DNA from: VRUE01 sp963780815
Lineage (GTDB): Bacteria; Actinomycetota; Thermoleophilia; Solirubrobacterales; 70-9
NCBI GenBank assembly: GCA_963780815.1
Contig: CAWADG010000007.1
Location: 55,881-119,880 of the forward strand
Length of the DNA: 64,000 bases
Direction: 5' to 3'
Below the pieces are notes generated by a model. It worked only from the letters and a program-made list of their open reading frames with translations. It had not been told where the DNA came from and made no database searches. A program made the translations under genes and the position numbers. This document shows, one piece after another, positions 15,925-25,165 of the stretch (its first letter is position 1; each line of letters starts with the position of its first letter).

Positions 15925-16380
15925 CTAACTCTCCGGGCCCAGGATCGCGTCGAGCAGCGGGGTCGGGTCCTCGATCCCGGCGCCATTGCGGAGCCGGTTC
16001 TCGATCTCCTTGCGGCTGGCGCCGGAGACGGCCATCTGGGTCGCCAGCAGGCGGGCGCCCGCCTCCCCGGCCCGGCGCGCGGCCGGCTCTGCCTGCTCGG
16101 GTGGCTCCGGCGCGGCCTCGACGGGGCGCAGCCGTGGCCGCTCCGAGGCCCCGGATGCCGGGGGATCGAACTCGTCGGCGACCGCCCGCAGTCGCTCGGC
16201 GACGATCCGGTCGGCGCGCTCCTGAGCTTCGTCGATCCGCCGCTGCGCCTGCTCCTCGGCGTTGTCGATCACCGACGCCGCCGCGCGCTCGGCGGCCCGG
16301 ACGATGTCAGCCAGCCGCTCGGCCGCGTCGCCGACGGGGTCGGAGTCGGGGCGCTGCGGTGGAAGCTTGCCCGCGTTCAA
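15925..16380 (-). CDS. DivIVA-like coiled-coil protein
   Basis: 151 residues from ATG. Residues 15-75 are an Ala/Glu/Arg coiled coil (RLADIVRAAERAAASVIDNA, then EEQAQRRIDEAQERADRIVA), much like the helical part of DivIVA/Wag31 or cell-envelope scaffold proteins, but the membrane-binding N-terminal motif of DivIVA is not evident. A Pro-rich linker leads to a C-terminal helical piece (QMAVSGASRKEIENRLRNGA). Placed between argD and a membrane protein, it may scaffold at the envelope. Function unproven. Confidence 0.55.
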   Translation of the reverse strand: MNAGKLPPQRPDSDPVGDAAERLADIVRAAERAAASVIDNAEEQAQRRIDEAQERADRIVAERLRAVADEFDPPASGASERPRLRPVEAAPEPPEQAEPAARRAGEAGARLLATQMAVSGASRKEIENRLRNGAGIEDPTPLLDAILGPES

Positions 16381-16387
16381 AACAACA

Positions 16388-16407
16388 CCTCACGCTTTGC
16401 TCGCTCC
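16388..16407. repeat. Partial REP-like repeat
   Basis: CCTCACGCTTTGCTCGCTCC matches the first 20 bases of copy A (15513) at 17 of 20 positions. It lies in the short gap between argD and the coiled-coil gene. Confidence 0.5.
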
Positions 16408-16411
16408 GGGT

Positions 16412-17599
16412 TCATGGCTCGTAGCTTAGGAGCGATTCGCCGATCAGCGAAATGGCGCGGTCGATCTGGGAGTCCTCGATCGTCAGCGGTGGCAGCAGTC
16501 GCAGCGTGCTCGGCTCGGGCGCGTTGACCACCGCGCCCCGCTCGAGCAGGTCGGCGGTGACCGTCGCCGAGTCGAGCCCGTCCTCGAGGCCGACGCCGAT
16601 CATCAGCCCGCGCCCGCGGACCTCGCGCACCCCGTCGAGCGATTCGAGGCCCTCGCGCAGCCGGCCGCCATGGTCGCGCACCGCCCGCAGCAGGGCGGGG
16701 TCGTCGACGATGTCGAGCACGGCGAGGGCCGCCGCCGAGGCGACCGGGCCGCCGGCGAAGGTCGAGCCGTGGTCGCCGGGCTCGAGCACCGACCCCGCCT
16801 CGGCATCGGTGATGCAGGCCCCGATGGCCATCCCGCCGCCGAGCGCCTTGGCGCTGGTCAGAACGTCGGGCCGCACCGGCGTCTGCTCGTAGGCCCAGAG
16901 CGAGCCGGTCCGCCCGATCCCGGTCTGGATCTCGTCGAGGATCAGGAGCGCGCCGGCCGCGTCGCAGGCCTCGCGCGCCGCGAGCAGCGAGTCCTCGCTG
17001 AGCGGCTGGATCCCGGCCTCGCCCTGGATCGGCTCGATCAGGACCGCCGCGGTGCCGTCGTCGACGGCGTCGCGGAGCGCGTCGGCGTCGTCGAAGGGCA
17101 CCGAGGTGAAGCCCTCGAGCATCGGGCCGAGCGCCGGGTTCGCCGCCAGCCCCGGGGTCGCGGACAGCGAGCCGTAGGTGCGGCCGTGGAAGTCGCGCTC
17201 GAAGCTGACGATCATCGGCGCCGAGATCCCACGCCCGTGGGCGTGCTTGCGGGCGATCTTGATCGCGCACTCGTTGGCCTCGGTCCCCGAGTTCGCAAAG
17301 AAGACACGGCCGCCGAGGCTCGACTCCGAGAGCCGCTCGGCCAGCCGCACCATCGGCTCGGTGTAGAAGAGGTTCGAGGTGTGCATCAGCCGCCCGGCCT
17401 GCTCGCGGACCGCCTCGACCACGTCAGGGTGGCAGTGGCCGACCGAGCAGACCGAGATTCCGGCGAGCAGGTCGAGGTACTCCTTGCCGTCGGAGTCCCA
17501 CAGCAGCGCCCCCTCGCCGCGCACGAACTCGACCTCGCCGCGCCGGTAGGTCCGCATCAGGTAGCGCTCCTCGAGGCCCCGCAGCTCGGCCAGGCTCAT
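16412..17599 (-). CDS. argD: Acetylornithine aminotransferase
   Basis: 395 residues from ATG. PLP enzyme of arginine synthesis (N-acetylglutamate semialdehyde to N-acetylornithine). Signatures are NSGTEANECAIKIARKHA, the Asp-containing LLILDEIQTGIGRTG, and the PLP Lys in LTSAKALGGGMAIGACI, with FAGGPVASAAALAVLD after it. Family length is normal. It follows argB after 52 bases in the same direction. Members of this family can also serve lysine synthesis (DapC activity); the arg neighbours favour ArgD. Confidence 0.93.
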   Translation of the reverse strand: MSLAELRGLEERYLMRTYRRGEVEFVRGEGALLWDSDGKEYLDLLAGISVCSVGHCHPDVVEAVREQAGRLMHTSNLFYTEPMVRLAERLSESSLGGRVFFANSGTEANECAIKIARKHAHGRGISAPMIVSFERDFHGRTYGSLSATPGLAANPALGPMLEGFTSVPFDDADALRDAVDDGTAAVLIEPIQGEAGIQPLSEDSLLAAREACDAAGALLILDEIQTGIGRTGSLWAYEQTPVRPDVLTSAKALGGGMAIGACITDAEAGSVLEPGDHGSTFAGGPVASAAALAVLDIVDDPALLRAVRDHGGRLREGLESLDGVREVRGRGLMIGVGLEDGLDSATVTADLLERGAVVNAPEPSTLRLLPPLTIEDSQIDRAISLIGESLLSYEP

Positions 17600-17651
17600 G
17601 TCGCCGACCGCCCGCCCGCCGCGGCCCCGAGCAGAGCAGATGGGCGGAATG

Positions 17652-18491
17652 TCATGAGGTCACCATCGTCCCGATCCCGGCCCTGGTGAACAACTCGAGC
17701 AGGAGGCTATGGGGCTTGCGACCGTCGATGATGTGGGCCGACTGGACGCCGCCGCGGATCGCGTCGACACAGGCCGCGAGCTTCGGCCGCATCCCCCCCT
17801 CGATCCGCTCGAGCTGCTCCTCGACCTCGCCGACCGTCGCCCGCGAGGTCAGCGTCGACTCGTCGGCCGGGTCGGCGAGCCAGCCGACGACATCGGTGAG
17901 GAAGATCGCCTTGTAGGCGCGCAGCGCGGCCGCGACCTTGCCCGCCGCCTCGTCGGCGTTGATGTTGTAGGCGTTGCCGTCGCGGTCGGACGCAGAGGAG
18001 GCGACGACCGGGATGTAGTCGGCCGCGATGTGGTTGAGGACGTCGACGTCGACCCGGTCGATCGCGCCGACGAAGCCGACCTGCTCGGCGTTCGGCACCG
18101 GCGAGACCCCGAACAGCGAGCCGTCCTGGCCGGAGAGCCCGACGGCCGGCTGGCCGTGGCGGTTGATCCGCTGGACGATGTCGGAGTTGACCTTTCCGAG
18201 CAGCACCATCCGCGCCACCTCGACGGTCTCGGCGTCGGACACCCGCAGCCCCTCGTGGAAGCGCACCTCAAGCCCGAGCCGCTCCATGTACTCGGTGATC
18301 TCCGGCCCGCCGCCGTGGACGATCACCGGGTTGAGGCCGACGTACTTGAGGAGGACGACGTCGGTCGCGAATCCCTCGCGCAGGGCCTCGTCGCGCATCG
18401 CCGCGCCGCCGTACTTGATGACGACCGTTCGGCCGTGGAACTCCCTGATGTAGGGAAGGGCCTCGAGCAGGGTGTCGACGCTGGTGCTCAA
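17652..18491 (-). CDS. argB: Acetylglutamate kinase
   Basis: 279 residues from TTG at 18491, preceded by AGGAG five bases upstream; an ATG-less longer frame runs into argJ and is rejected. Phosphorylates N-acetylglutamate. Motifs include VVIKYGGAAM, VIVHGGGPEITEYM, GLSGQDGSLF and NINADEAAGKVA, with the closing GTMVTS. The N-terminal helix and the residues around 260-279 fit the arginine-sensitive hexameric type, so feedback inhibition is likely but not shown. Confidence 0.95.
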   Translation of the reverse strand: MSTSVDTLLEALPYIREFHGRTVVIKYGGAAMRDEALREGFATDVVLLKYVGLNPVIVHGGGPEITEYMERLGLEVRFHEGLRVSDAETVEVARMVLLGKVNSDIVQRINRHGQPAVGLSGQDGSLFGVSPVPNAEQVGFVGAIDRVDVDVLNHIAADYIPVVASSASDRDGNAYNINADEAAGKVAAALRAYKAIFLTDVVGWLADPADESTLTSRATVGEVEEQLERIEGGMRPKLAACVDAIRGGVQSAHIIDGRKPHSLLLELFTRAGIGTMVTS

Positions 18492-18501
18492 CGATCTCCT
18501 C

Positions 18502-19668
18502 TCAGGTCGTGTACTCGGCGTTGATTCGAACGTACTCGTAGCCGAGGTCCGAGAACCACACGTGCGCCGTCTGGTCTCCGCGCCCCAGCCGCAGTGAGAC
18601 CTCGGCCTCCGCCGCCTCGCCGGCGAACTCCTCGGCGTCGATGTGGTCGAGGCCGAGCTCCTCGACCTCCTCGCCGGCGAGCGCCATCCCCGCGGCCTGC
18701 GCGATTCGGCCCCAGTTCGGGTCATGGCCGAACAGCGCCGTCTTCACCAGCGGCGAGTTGGCGATCGCCCGGGCGGTGCGCTCGGCCTCCTCTGCGCTCG
18801 CGGCCTCGGTGACCCGCGCGCACCCGACCCTGGTCGCGCCCTCGCCGTCGGCGACGATCTCGAGCGCCAGCTGGAGCAGGACCGCGTCGAGCAGGCCCTG
18901 CGGGAGCGGCCTGCCGGACTCGCCGCTCGCCTGAAGGAGGACCATGTCGTTTGTGCTCATCTGGCCGTCGACGGTGATCCGCTCGAAGGATCGGTCGACG
19001 GCCTCGCGCAGCGCCGCCTCGGCCCCGTAGGGCCCGTCGAGCACGGCGTCGGTCTGGACGAAGCAGAGCATCGTCGCGAAGCCGGGCTGGATCATCCCTG
19101 CGCCCTTGGCCTGGGCCGAGAGCGTCACCCCGTCGCAGCTGACGGTGCACCGCTTCGGGCCCCTGTCGGTGGTCATGATCGCCTCCGAGAACTCGGCGCC
19201 GCCATCGGGGCGGACGACCGCCGCGGCCCGGCGGACGCCGTCGAGGACCCTGTCCATCGGCAGCGCCTCGCCGATTTTCCCGGTTGCGGCGATCGCGACC
19301 ACCGAGGGGTCGAGGTCGAGCTCCTCGGCCGCCGCGAGCTGGATCGCGACGGCGTCGCGCATCCCCTGCTCGCCGGTGGCGGCATTCGCGTTGCCGGCCT
19401 TGACGGCGGCGGCGCGGATCGCGCCGAAGTCGACGTTCTCGCGGCAGAGTCTCACCGGCGCAGCCGCGGCGGCGTTGCGGGTCAATAGCAGCGCCGAGGT
19501 GACCTGCTCGGACTCGGCGACGACGACCGCCGCGTCGGTGTTGCCGCTCTCCTTCAATCCGCAGGCGACCGCCCCGGCCGCGAACCCCGGCGCCAGCCCT
19601 GCCGGGTCGAGCTCCTCAAGCCCCGCGGGCGGGTCGACCCAGCGCGAGTGGAAGAAGCCCTCGCTCAC
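18502..19668 (-). CDS. argJ: Bifunctional ornithine acetyltransferase / N-acetylglutamate synthase
   Basis: 388 residues from GTG at 19668, which overlaps the argC stop by four bases. Recycles the acetyl group from acetylornithine to glutamate. The self-cleavage region is KGAGMIQPGFATMLCFVQTD; the Thr of ATML becomes the new N-terminal nucleophile of the beta chain. AVIATGKIGEALPMDRV-like residues and FGHDPNWGRIAQAAGMA near the end are typical. Presence of argJ implies the cyclic pathway, with no need for ArgE. Confidence 0.95.
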   Translation of the reverse strand: MSEGFFHSRWVDPPAGLEELDPAGLAPGFAAGAVACGLKESGNTDAAVVVAESEQVTSALLLTRNAAAAAPVRLCRENVDFGAIRAAAVKAGNANAATGEQGMRDAVAIQLAAAEELDLDPSVVAIAATGKIGEALPMDRVLDGVRRAAAVVRPDGGAEFSEAIMTTDRGPKRCTVSCDGVTLSAQAKGAGMIQPGFATMLCFVQTDAVLDGPYGAEAALREAVDRSFERITVDGQMSTNDMVLLQASGESGRPLPQGLLDAVLLQLALEIVADGEGATRVGCARVTEAASAEEAERTARAIANSPLVKTALFGHDPNWGRIAQAAGMALAGEEVEELGLDHIDAEEFAGEAAEAEVSLRLGRGDQTAHVWFSDLGYEYVRINAEYTT

Positions 19669-20696
19669 CGAAGTCCCTCCGTCTCCCCGAGGCCGAGCAT
19701 CAGGTTGAGGTTCTGGACCCCCTGCCCGGACGCCCCCTTCCAGAGGTTGTCGATCGCCGAGAAGGCGAGCAGGCGGCCTCGCTCCTCGACGGTGACGTAG
19801 ACGTGGCACTCGTTGGTGTCGCGGACGTCGCGGAGCCCGGGCGGGCGGTCGACCGCGTGGACGAACGGCTCGCCGGCGTAGCGCTCGGCGTATAGCGCCT
19901 GGACCTCCTGCTTCGACATCGGCTCGCTGAGCGTCGCGTAGCAGCTCGTCAGCTCCCCTTGGTCGAGCGGCAGGAGGTGCGGGACGAAGGTGACCGGCGC
20001 CGGGCTCCCGAGCGCGGTCAGCTCCTGTTCGATCTCGGGCCGGTGGCGGTGGCCCTCGGTCTTGTAGGCGAACGCGTTCTCGTCCATCGAGACGTAGTGC
20101 ATCTCGTCCCCCCCGCCCCGGCCGGCGCCCGAGACGCCCTGCTTGGCGTCGATCACGACGTCGGCGAGGAGCCCGCGCTCGGCGAGTGGTGCCAGGGCGA
20201 GTACGCTCGCGGTCGGGTAGCAGCCGGGCGTCGCCACCAGCTCGGCGCCCCTCAGCTGCTCGCGGTAGAGCTCGGTCAGTCCGTAGACCGAGTTCTCGAG
20301 CAGTTCCGGCGCGCCATGCTCGCCGTACCAGCGCTCGTAGGTAGGGAGATCTCGGAGGCGGAAGTCGGCCGAGAGGTCGACGACCACCACCCCGAGGCCG
20401 CGCAGGGCGGCGACCGTCGGCGCCGAGGCGCCGTGCGGGTAGGCGACGATCGCGGCGTCAATCCCCTCGAGCCGGTCGAGGTCGAGCTCGACCAGCTCGA
20501 GCGGCACCCGGTAGCGCGGGTAGAGGCGGTCGAGCCGCTTGCCGGCGTCGCTTCGCGAGGTGACCGTGGCGAGCTCCAGACTCGGGTGGCGCCAGACGAT
20601 CTGCGCCGCGAGCGCGCCGGTGAACCCGGAGGCGCCGGCGACCAGCACCCGCGCCGCGGGAGCGCCATCGAGCGGCTGTGCGGCGGGCTCACTCAC
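19665..20696 (-). CDS. argC: N-acetyl-gamma-glutamyl-phosphate reductase
   Basis: 343 residues from GTG at 20696, overlapping the pheT stop by eight bases. NADPH-dependent reductase. The nucleotide-binding start is VLVAGASGFTGALAAQIV; the catalytic Cys is in LVATPGCYPTASVLAL; HRHRPEIEQEL and the family's C-terminal domain follow. It heads argC-argJ-argB-argD, directly downstream of pheST, so arginine genes may be read through from the synthetase operon. Confidence 0.95.
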   Translation of the reverse strand: MSEPAAQPLDGAPAARVLVAGASGFTGALAAQIVWRHPSLELATVTSRSDAGKRLDRLYPRYRVPLELVELDLDRLEGIDAAIVAYPHGASAPTVAALRGLGVVVVDLSADFRLRDLPTYERWYGEHGAPELLENSVYGLTELYREQLRGAELVATPGCYPTASVLALAPLAERGLLADVVIDAKQGVSGAGRGGGDEMHYVSMDENAFAYKTEGHRHRPEIEQELTALGSPAPVTFVPHLLPLDQGELTSCYATLSEPMSKQEVQALYAERYAGEPFVHAVDRPPGLRDVRDTNECHVYVTVEERGRLLAFSAIDNLWKGASGQGVQNLNLMLGLGETEGLR

Positions 20697-23148
20697 GGAG
20701 GGCTCCCCCGATCCTGGCGAGCTCCGCCGCGATCGCCTCGCGCAGGCCGCCGACCTCCTCGTCGGTCAGCGTCCGGTCGGCGGCGCGGAATTCGAGCCGC
20801 AGCGCCAGGCTCTTCTTGTCATTTCCCAGCTGCTCGCCCTGGTAGAGGTCGAAGACCTCCGCCGAGCGCAGCAGATCGCCGCCGCCCGCGATCACCGCCG
20901 CCCGAACATCGGCCCCCGGGACCGTGTCATCGACGACGACGGCGAGGTCCTGGAGCACTGCGGGATGGGTGGTCAGGTCCTCGAACTCCTCCTCCCAGGC
21001 CGGCGAGGCGGCGACGAGCGGCGCCAGCCCGACCTCGAAGGCGGCCGCGGAATGGATGTCCCAGGCCCGGCAGACCAACGGGTGGACCTCGCCGATCCAA
21101 CCGGCCGCGACGCCCTCGACCAGGACGTCGGCAGAGCGTCCTGGGTGCAGGAACGGCTCCGCCGCCGGCTCGAAGGCGAGCTCGACGCCGAGCCGGGCCG
21201 CCAGCCCCTCGAGGACGCCCTTGAGGGCGAGGTAGTCGGCCGGGGTCGGGTCGCCCCGCCATGAGCCCGGGGCGATGTCGCCGGCTGCGAGGCAACCGAG
21301 CCGGTGCGGCTCGGCGAACGGGGCCGCGCGCCTTCCGGGAAAGTCGCCGGCCAGCGGCCCGCTCCCGATCCCCTCCGGCGGCAGGTAGACGCGGCCCGAC
21401 TCGAACAGGGCGACGCGCTCGGCGCCGCGAGCAAGGTTGCCCTGAGCGACGTCGAGCAGCGACCCGAGCAGCGTCGTCCGCATCACCGCCTGGTCCTCGG
21501 AGAGGGGGTTGGAGATCGTCACCGCGCCGGCGCGCGGGTCCTCGGCCCCGATCCGCAGCCGCCCCGCCTCGCCGGGGTCGGTGAAGCTCCAGCCGACGAT
21601 CTCGTCGAAGCCGAGGTCGCGCATCGCGTCCTCGGCGCGGCGCCGCAGCCGCTGCGGGCGGGTCAGGCCCCCGACCTGACCCATCGATGAGGGCAGGGTC
21701 GACGGCAGGTGCTCCTCGAGGCCGTGGATGCGGCCGATCTCCTCGATCAGGTCGACCTCGCGGGTGACGTCGCTGTGGCGGTCGGCGGGGACCTCGACCA
21801 GGAGCTTGCCGTGGGCGGTATGGATGTGGAACCCGAGCCGCTCGAGGTAGTGGATCTGGTCGGGCTCCTCGACCTTCATCCCCAGCAGCCCCTCGACCCG
21901 CTCCTCGCGCAGGCCGATGTGATGGAGGGGCGGGATCTCCTCGGCGACGTCGATCGTCCCCGGCACGAGCCTCGCGCCGCAGAGCTCGACCATCAGCCGT
22001 GAGGCGATCCGCTGCGCCCGCATGCAGAGCTCCGGGTGGAGCTGCTTCTCGAATCGCGAGGAGGCCTCGGAGCGGAGGCCGAGCTTGCGCGAGGTCCGGA
22101 GGATGTTGGTCCCGTTCCAGTTCGCGACCTCGAGCAGGACCCGGGTCGTCTCCTCGGAGACCTCGGAGACCTGGCCGCCCATGATCCCGGCGATCCCGGA
22201 GGGTCCGTCGCGGTCGCAGACGAGGACGGTCTCGGCGTCGAAGGTCCGCTCGACGCCGTCGAGCGTCGTCATCGTCTCTCCCTCGGTTGCGGCGCGGACA
22301 GTCAGCGCCCCGTCCGGCACCCGGTCGAGGTCGAAGGAGTGGAGGGGCTGCGCGGTCAGCAGCATCGCGTAGTTGGTGATGTCGACGACGTTGTTGATCG
22401 GGCGCTGGCCGGCCGCCTTCAGCCGCGCCTGCAGCCAGGCGGGCGAGGGGCCGATCTCGACGTCGGTGAAGACGCGCGCGGTGAACCGCGGACAGAGACC
22501 GGGGACCTCGACAGTGACCGAGGCGAAGTCCTCGGCATGGCCGTCTCCGTCGGCGTGCGCGTCCTCCTCCCAGGGCGCCGGCCCGAGCGGGGCTGCGGTG
22601 ACGGCGTGGACCTCGCGGGCGACCCCGTAGACGCCGAAGCAGTCGACCCGGTTCGGGGTCACCTCCAGCTCGAGGACGCGCTCGCCGAGCGGCAGCGTCT
22701 CTTCCAGCGGCGCGCCGGGCTCGGGGCCCTCGTCGAGGACCATGATCCCGTCGGCGTCCTCGCCGATCTCGAGCTCGGAGGCGGACAGGATCATCCCGGA
22801 GGAGGTGACGCCGCGTAGCTTCGCCTCGCCGAGCTCGACCCCACCCGGCATCGTCGCCCCGGGCAGCGCGACGGCGACGGTCTGGCCGGCGGCGACGTTC
22901 GGCGCTCCGCAGACGATCGTCCGCGGCTCGGCCCCGCCGCTGTCGACGGTGCAGACGCTGAGCCGGTCGGCGTTCGGGTGCGGCTCGCAGGTTAGGACCT
23001 TCCCGATCACGAACCCGGCGCCGCTCGGGGGGCCGATCGCCTCGACCCGCTCGACCTCGGTCCCGGTCATCGCCAGCCGCACGGCGAGCTCATCAGCCCC
23101 GATCCCGGGGTCGCAGTGCTCGCGCAGCCATGAGTAAGGGACACGCAT
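20689..23148 (-). CDS. pheT: Phenylalanyl-tRNA synthetase beta subunit
   Basis: 819 residues from ATG. Domains in order: N-terminal core (MRVPYSWLREHCDPG), tRNA-binding OB domain at about 40-150 (LTCEPHPNADRLSVCTVDSG), B3/B4 editing domain around 205-390, B5 around 400-470, catalytic-like core, and a C-terminal anticodon-binding ferredoxin-like domain (TTHPAVLQDLAVVVDDTVPG). Works as alpha2beta2 with PheS. The start overlaps the pheS stop by one base (TAATG). Confidence 0.95.
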   Translation of the reverse strand: MRVPYSWLREHCDPGIGADELAVRLAMTGTEVERVEAIGPPSGAGFVIGKVLTCEPHPNADRLSVCTVDSGGAEPRTIVCGAPNVAAGQTVAVALPGATMPGGVELGEAKLRGVTSSGMILSASELEIGEDADGIMVLDEGPEPGAPLEETLPLGERVLELEVTPNRVDCFGVYGVAREVHAVTAAPLGPAPWEEDAHADGDGHAEDFASVTVEVPGLCPRFTARVFTDVEIGPSPAWLQARLKAAGQRPINNVVDITNYAMLLTAQPLHSFDLDRVPDGALTVRAATEGETMTTLDGVERTFDAETVLVCDRDGPSGIAGIMGGQVSEVSEETTRVLLEVANWNGTNILRTSRKLGLRSEASSRFEKQLHPELCMRAQRIASRLMVELCGARLVPGTIDVAEEIPPLHHIGLREERVEGLLGMKVEEPDQIHYLERLGFHIHTAHGKLLVEVPADRHSDVTREVDLIEEIGRIHGLEEHLPSTLPSSMGQVGGLTRPQRLRRRAEDAMRDLGFDEIVGWSFTDPGEAGRLRIGAEDPRAGAVTISNPLSEDQAVMRTTLLGSLLDVAQGNLARGAERVALFESGRVYLPPEGIGSGPLAGDFPGRRAAPFAEPHRLGCLAAGDIAPGSWRGDPTPADYLALKGVLEGLAARLGVELAFEPAAEPFLHPGRSADVLVEGVAAGWIGEVHPLVCRAWDIHSAAAFEVGLAPLVAASPAWEEEFEDLTTHPAVLQDLAVVVDDTVPGADVRAAVIAGGGDLLRSAEVFDLYQGEQLGNDKKSLALRLEFRAADRTLTDEEVGGLREAIAAELARIGGALRE

Positions 23149-24293
23149 TAGAGAAATTGCTCCAGCATCCGGACGTCGTTGTCGAAGAAGCGCCGCAGGT
23201 CGGGGACGCCGTGGCGCAGCATCGCGATCCGCTCGACCCCCATCCCGAAGGCGAAGCCCTGGACCCGCTCGGCGTCGTAGCCGTTGTCGGCGACGAACCC
23301 GAGGACGTTCGGGTCGACCATCCCGGCCCCGCCAACCTCGATCCAGCCGATCCCCTTGCAGAGGCCACAGCGCTCGCCGCCGGCGAGCCGGCCGGTCCCG
23401 TCGCAGGCGAAGCAGGAGACGTCGAACTCGACGCTCGGCTCGGTGAACGGGAAGTAATGGGGGCGCATCCGCGCCTCCCGCCCCTCGCCGAAGATCGCCC
23501 GCAGCATCACTTCCAGCGTTCCCTGGAGATCGGCGAGCGTGATCCCCTCGCCGATCGCAAGCCCCTCGACCTGGTGGAACATCGGGCTGTGGGTCGCGTC
23601 CGAGTCGCGGCGGTAGACCTTGCCCGGCATGATCAGGAAGATCGGCGGCGGCTCGGACTCCATCGCCCGCGTCTGCACGGGCGAGGTGTGGGTCCGCAGG
23701 AGTAGGTCCGGTGTCCAGACCGGCCCGCTCGGCTCCGACCGCGGGAGCGACTGAGCATCACGATCTGATTCCTGCGAGGGAGCGGGGGCCGAGGAGCCGA
23801 GCGGAACCACATAGAAGGTGTCCTGGAGCATCCGGGCCGGGTGCCCGGGCGGATGGTTGAGTGAGGTGAAGTTGTAGTAGTCGTGCTCGACCTCGGGCCC
23901 CTCCATCACCCGGTAGCCGAGGCCGACCATCACGTCCTCGATCTGGCGCGTCGTGCGCGTGATCAGGTGCAGGTGGCCGGCCGGTGACGATGGCGCGCCG
24001 GGCAGGGTGACGTCGACACGGTCCTCGGCGAGCATGCTCTCGAGCTCGGCCGCGTCGAGGTCGGCGGCGCGGGCCTCGAGCAGCGACTCGAGCTCCTGGC
24101 GGGCCCGGTTGGCGCCGCTGCCGACCGGGCCCCGCTCCGCCTCTGGTAGGTCGGCGATCCCGCGCAGGATCGAGGTCAGCTCGGCTTTGCGGCCCAGGTA
24201 GCGGACCCGAAGCTCCTCGAGCTCCGCGGTTCCGCCCGCGCCCTCGATCGCGGCGGCCGCCTCTGCTCTTATCTCCTCGATCCGGTCAAGCAT
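23148..24293 (-). CDS. pheS: Phenylalanyl-tRNA synthetase alpha subunit
   Basis: 381 residues from ATG. Class II catalytic subunit with N-terminal coiled coil (residues 1-90). Motif 2/3 elements include MEGPEVEHDYYNFTSLNHPP, LLRTHTSPVQTRAM, GKVYRRDSDATHSPMFHQVE and GFAFGMGVERIAML. It is about 30 residues longer than usual because of a Ser/Pro/Glu-rich insertion (GSSAPAPSQESDRDAQSLP) between FYVVPL and LLRTHTSP. A Cys-rich DVSCFACDGTG...CGLCKG zinc-like segment, seen in some bacterial PheS, is also present. Confidence 0.95.
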   Translation of the reverse strand: MLDRIEEIRAEAAAAIEGAGGTAELEELRVRYLGRKAELTSILRGIADLPEAERGPVGSGANRARQELESLLEARAADLDAAELESMLAEDRVDVTLPGAPSSPAGHLHLITRTTRQIEDVMVGLGYRVMEGPEVEHDYYNFTSLNHPPGHPARMLQDTFYVVPLGSSAPAPSQESDRDAQSLPRSEPSGPVWTPDLLLRTHTSPVQTRAMESEPPPIFLIMPGKVYRRDSDATHSPMFHQVEGLAIGEGITLADLQGTLEVMLRAIFGEGREARMRPHYFPFTEPSVEFDVSCFACDGTGRLAGGERCGLCKGIGWIEVGGAGMVDPNVLGFVADNGYDAERVQGFAFGMGVERIAMLRHGVPDLRRFFDNDVRMLEQFL

Positions 24294-24335
24294 CGTGGGC
24301 GGCCTCCCCCATCGCGGGCGACGATATCCGGGAAA

Positions 24336-25076
24336 TCATTGTTCGCGCTCGCTCGCTTGCGATGAATCAGATATGGACGCTGCGCTCGCTACGCGCTCAA
24401 GGCCGATGGCAGCCGCGGCGGCGACGTTGAGCGACTCCGCCGCGCCGCTCCGCAGCGGGATCGTCACCCGCCGCTCGCAGCGGTCGAGGACCTCCTGCGG
24501 CAGCCCCTCGCGCTCGGCGCCGAGGCAGATCGTCGCGCAGCCGTCGAGGCGATCGAGACCCTCGCCGCCGTGGGCGACCATCGCCGCCCGCGGCTCCGCG
24601 GTCACCCCGATGTCGCCCCGGGCCAGCCGCTGGTTGAAGATCGCGCCCATGCTCGCGCGGACCGCCTTCGGGCCGTGGGGGTCGGCGCAATCGGGGCCGA
24701 GGACGACGGTGCCGCCGAGCAGCGCCGCCGCTGTGCGGACGATCGCGCCGACGTTGCCTGGGTCGCCGACCCCGTGGAGGTAGGCGCACGGCGGCTCGAC
24801 CTGATCGGCCCAGCTCTGCGGCCATACCGCGATCGCCCTCGTCCCGGAACCGAGCGCGGAGACCTCGGCGAGCAGCTCGGGGCTCACCTCCTCGCCGCCG
24901 AGACCGCTGCCGGCCTCCGTCAGTAGCACGTCCGGCTCGGCGCCGGCGGTGCGGCCGGCCTCGACCAGGTCCTCGCCCTCGGTCACGAACAGGCCTTCGC
25001 GGTCGCGATGACGCCGCTCGCGCAGCTTCCGGACCAGCTTCAGCTTCTCGTTCTGGGGGCTTGTGATCATCGTCAT
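24336..25076 (-). CDS. TrmH/SpoU-family rRNA/tRNA 2'-O-methyltransferase
   Basis: 246 residues from ATG at 25076 (MTMITSPQNEKLKLVRKL). The N-terminal substrate-binding domain (REGLFVTEGEDLVEAGRTAG) is typical of 23S rRNA methyltransferases of the RlmB/TsnR/AviRb kind; the SPOUT knot domain shows LHGVGDPGNVGAIVRTAAAL, ICLGAEREGLPQEVL and IPLRSGAAESLNVAAAAAI. It lies between rplT and pheS, a common place for this gene. The last 20 residues come from a REP-like repeat. Confidence 0.88.
   Translation of the reverse strand: MTMITSPQNEKLKLVRKLRERRHRDREGLFVTEGEDLVEAGRTAGAEPDVLLTEAGSGLGGEEVSPELLAEVSALGSGTRAIAVWPQSWADQVEPPCAYLHGVGDPGNVGAIVRTAAALLGGTVVLGPDCADPHGPKAVRASMGAIFNQRLARGDIGVTAEPRAAMVAHGGEGLDRLDGCATICLGAEREGLPQEVLDRCERRVTIPLRSGAAESLNVAAAAAIGLERVASAASISDSSQASEREQ
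24342..24402. repeat. Diverged REP-like repeat forming the methyltransferase 3' end
   Basis: The right half, GACGCTGCGCTCGCTACGCG followed by CTCAAGGC, closely parallels the right half of copy A extended to 15576 (one base longer, few mismatches). The left half is more diverged. It supplies the C-terminal codons of the methyltransferase gene. Confidence 0.45.
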
Positions 25077-25114
25077 GGGGTTCTGTTTGGTCGAGATTTC
25101 TCCTGGAACGACAA

Positions 25115-25140
25115 CGGGCCGCCTGAGTTCAAGCGGCCCG
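25115..25140 (-). terminator. Hairpin after rplT
   Basis: CGGGCCGC and GCGGCCCG form a perfect 8-bp stem around a 10-base loop, 25 bases beyond the rplT stop. On the minus strand it is followed by TTGTCGTTCC, a weak T-tract. It probably ends or attenuates the rpmI-rplT transcript before the methyltransferase gene. Confidence 0.6.
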
Positions 25141-25165
25141 CCTGGGAATCGGAGTGTGGCTGCAG

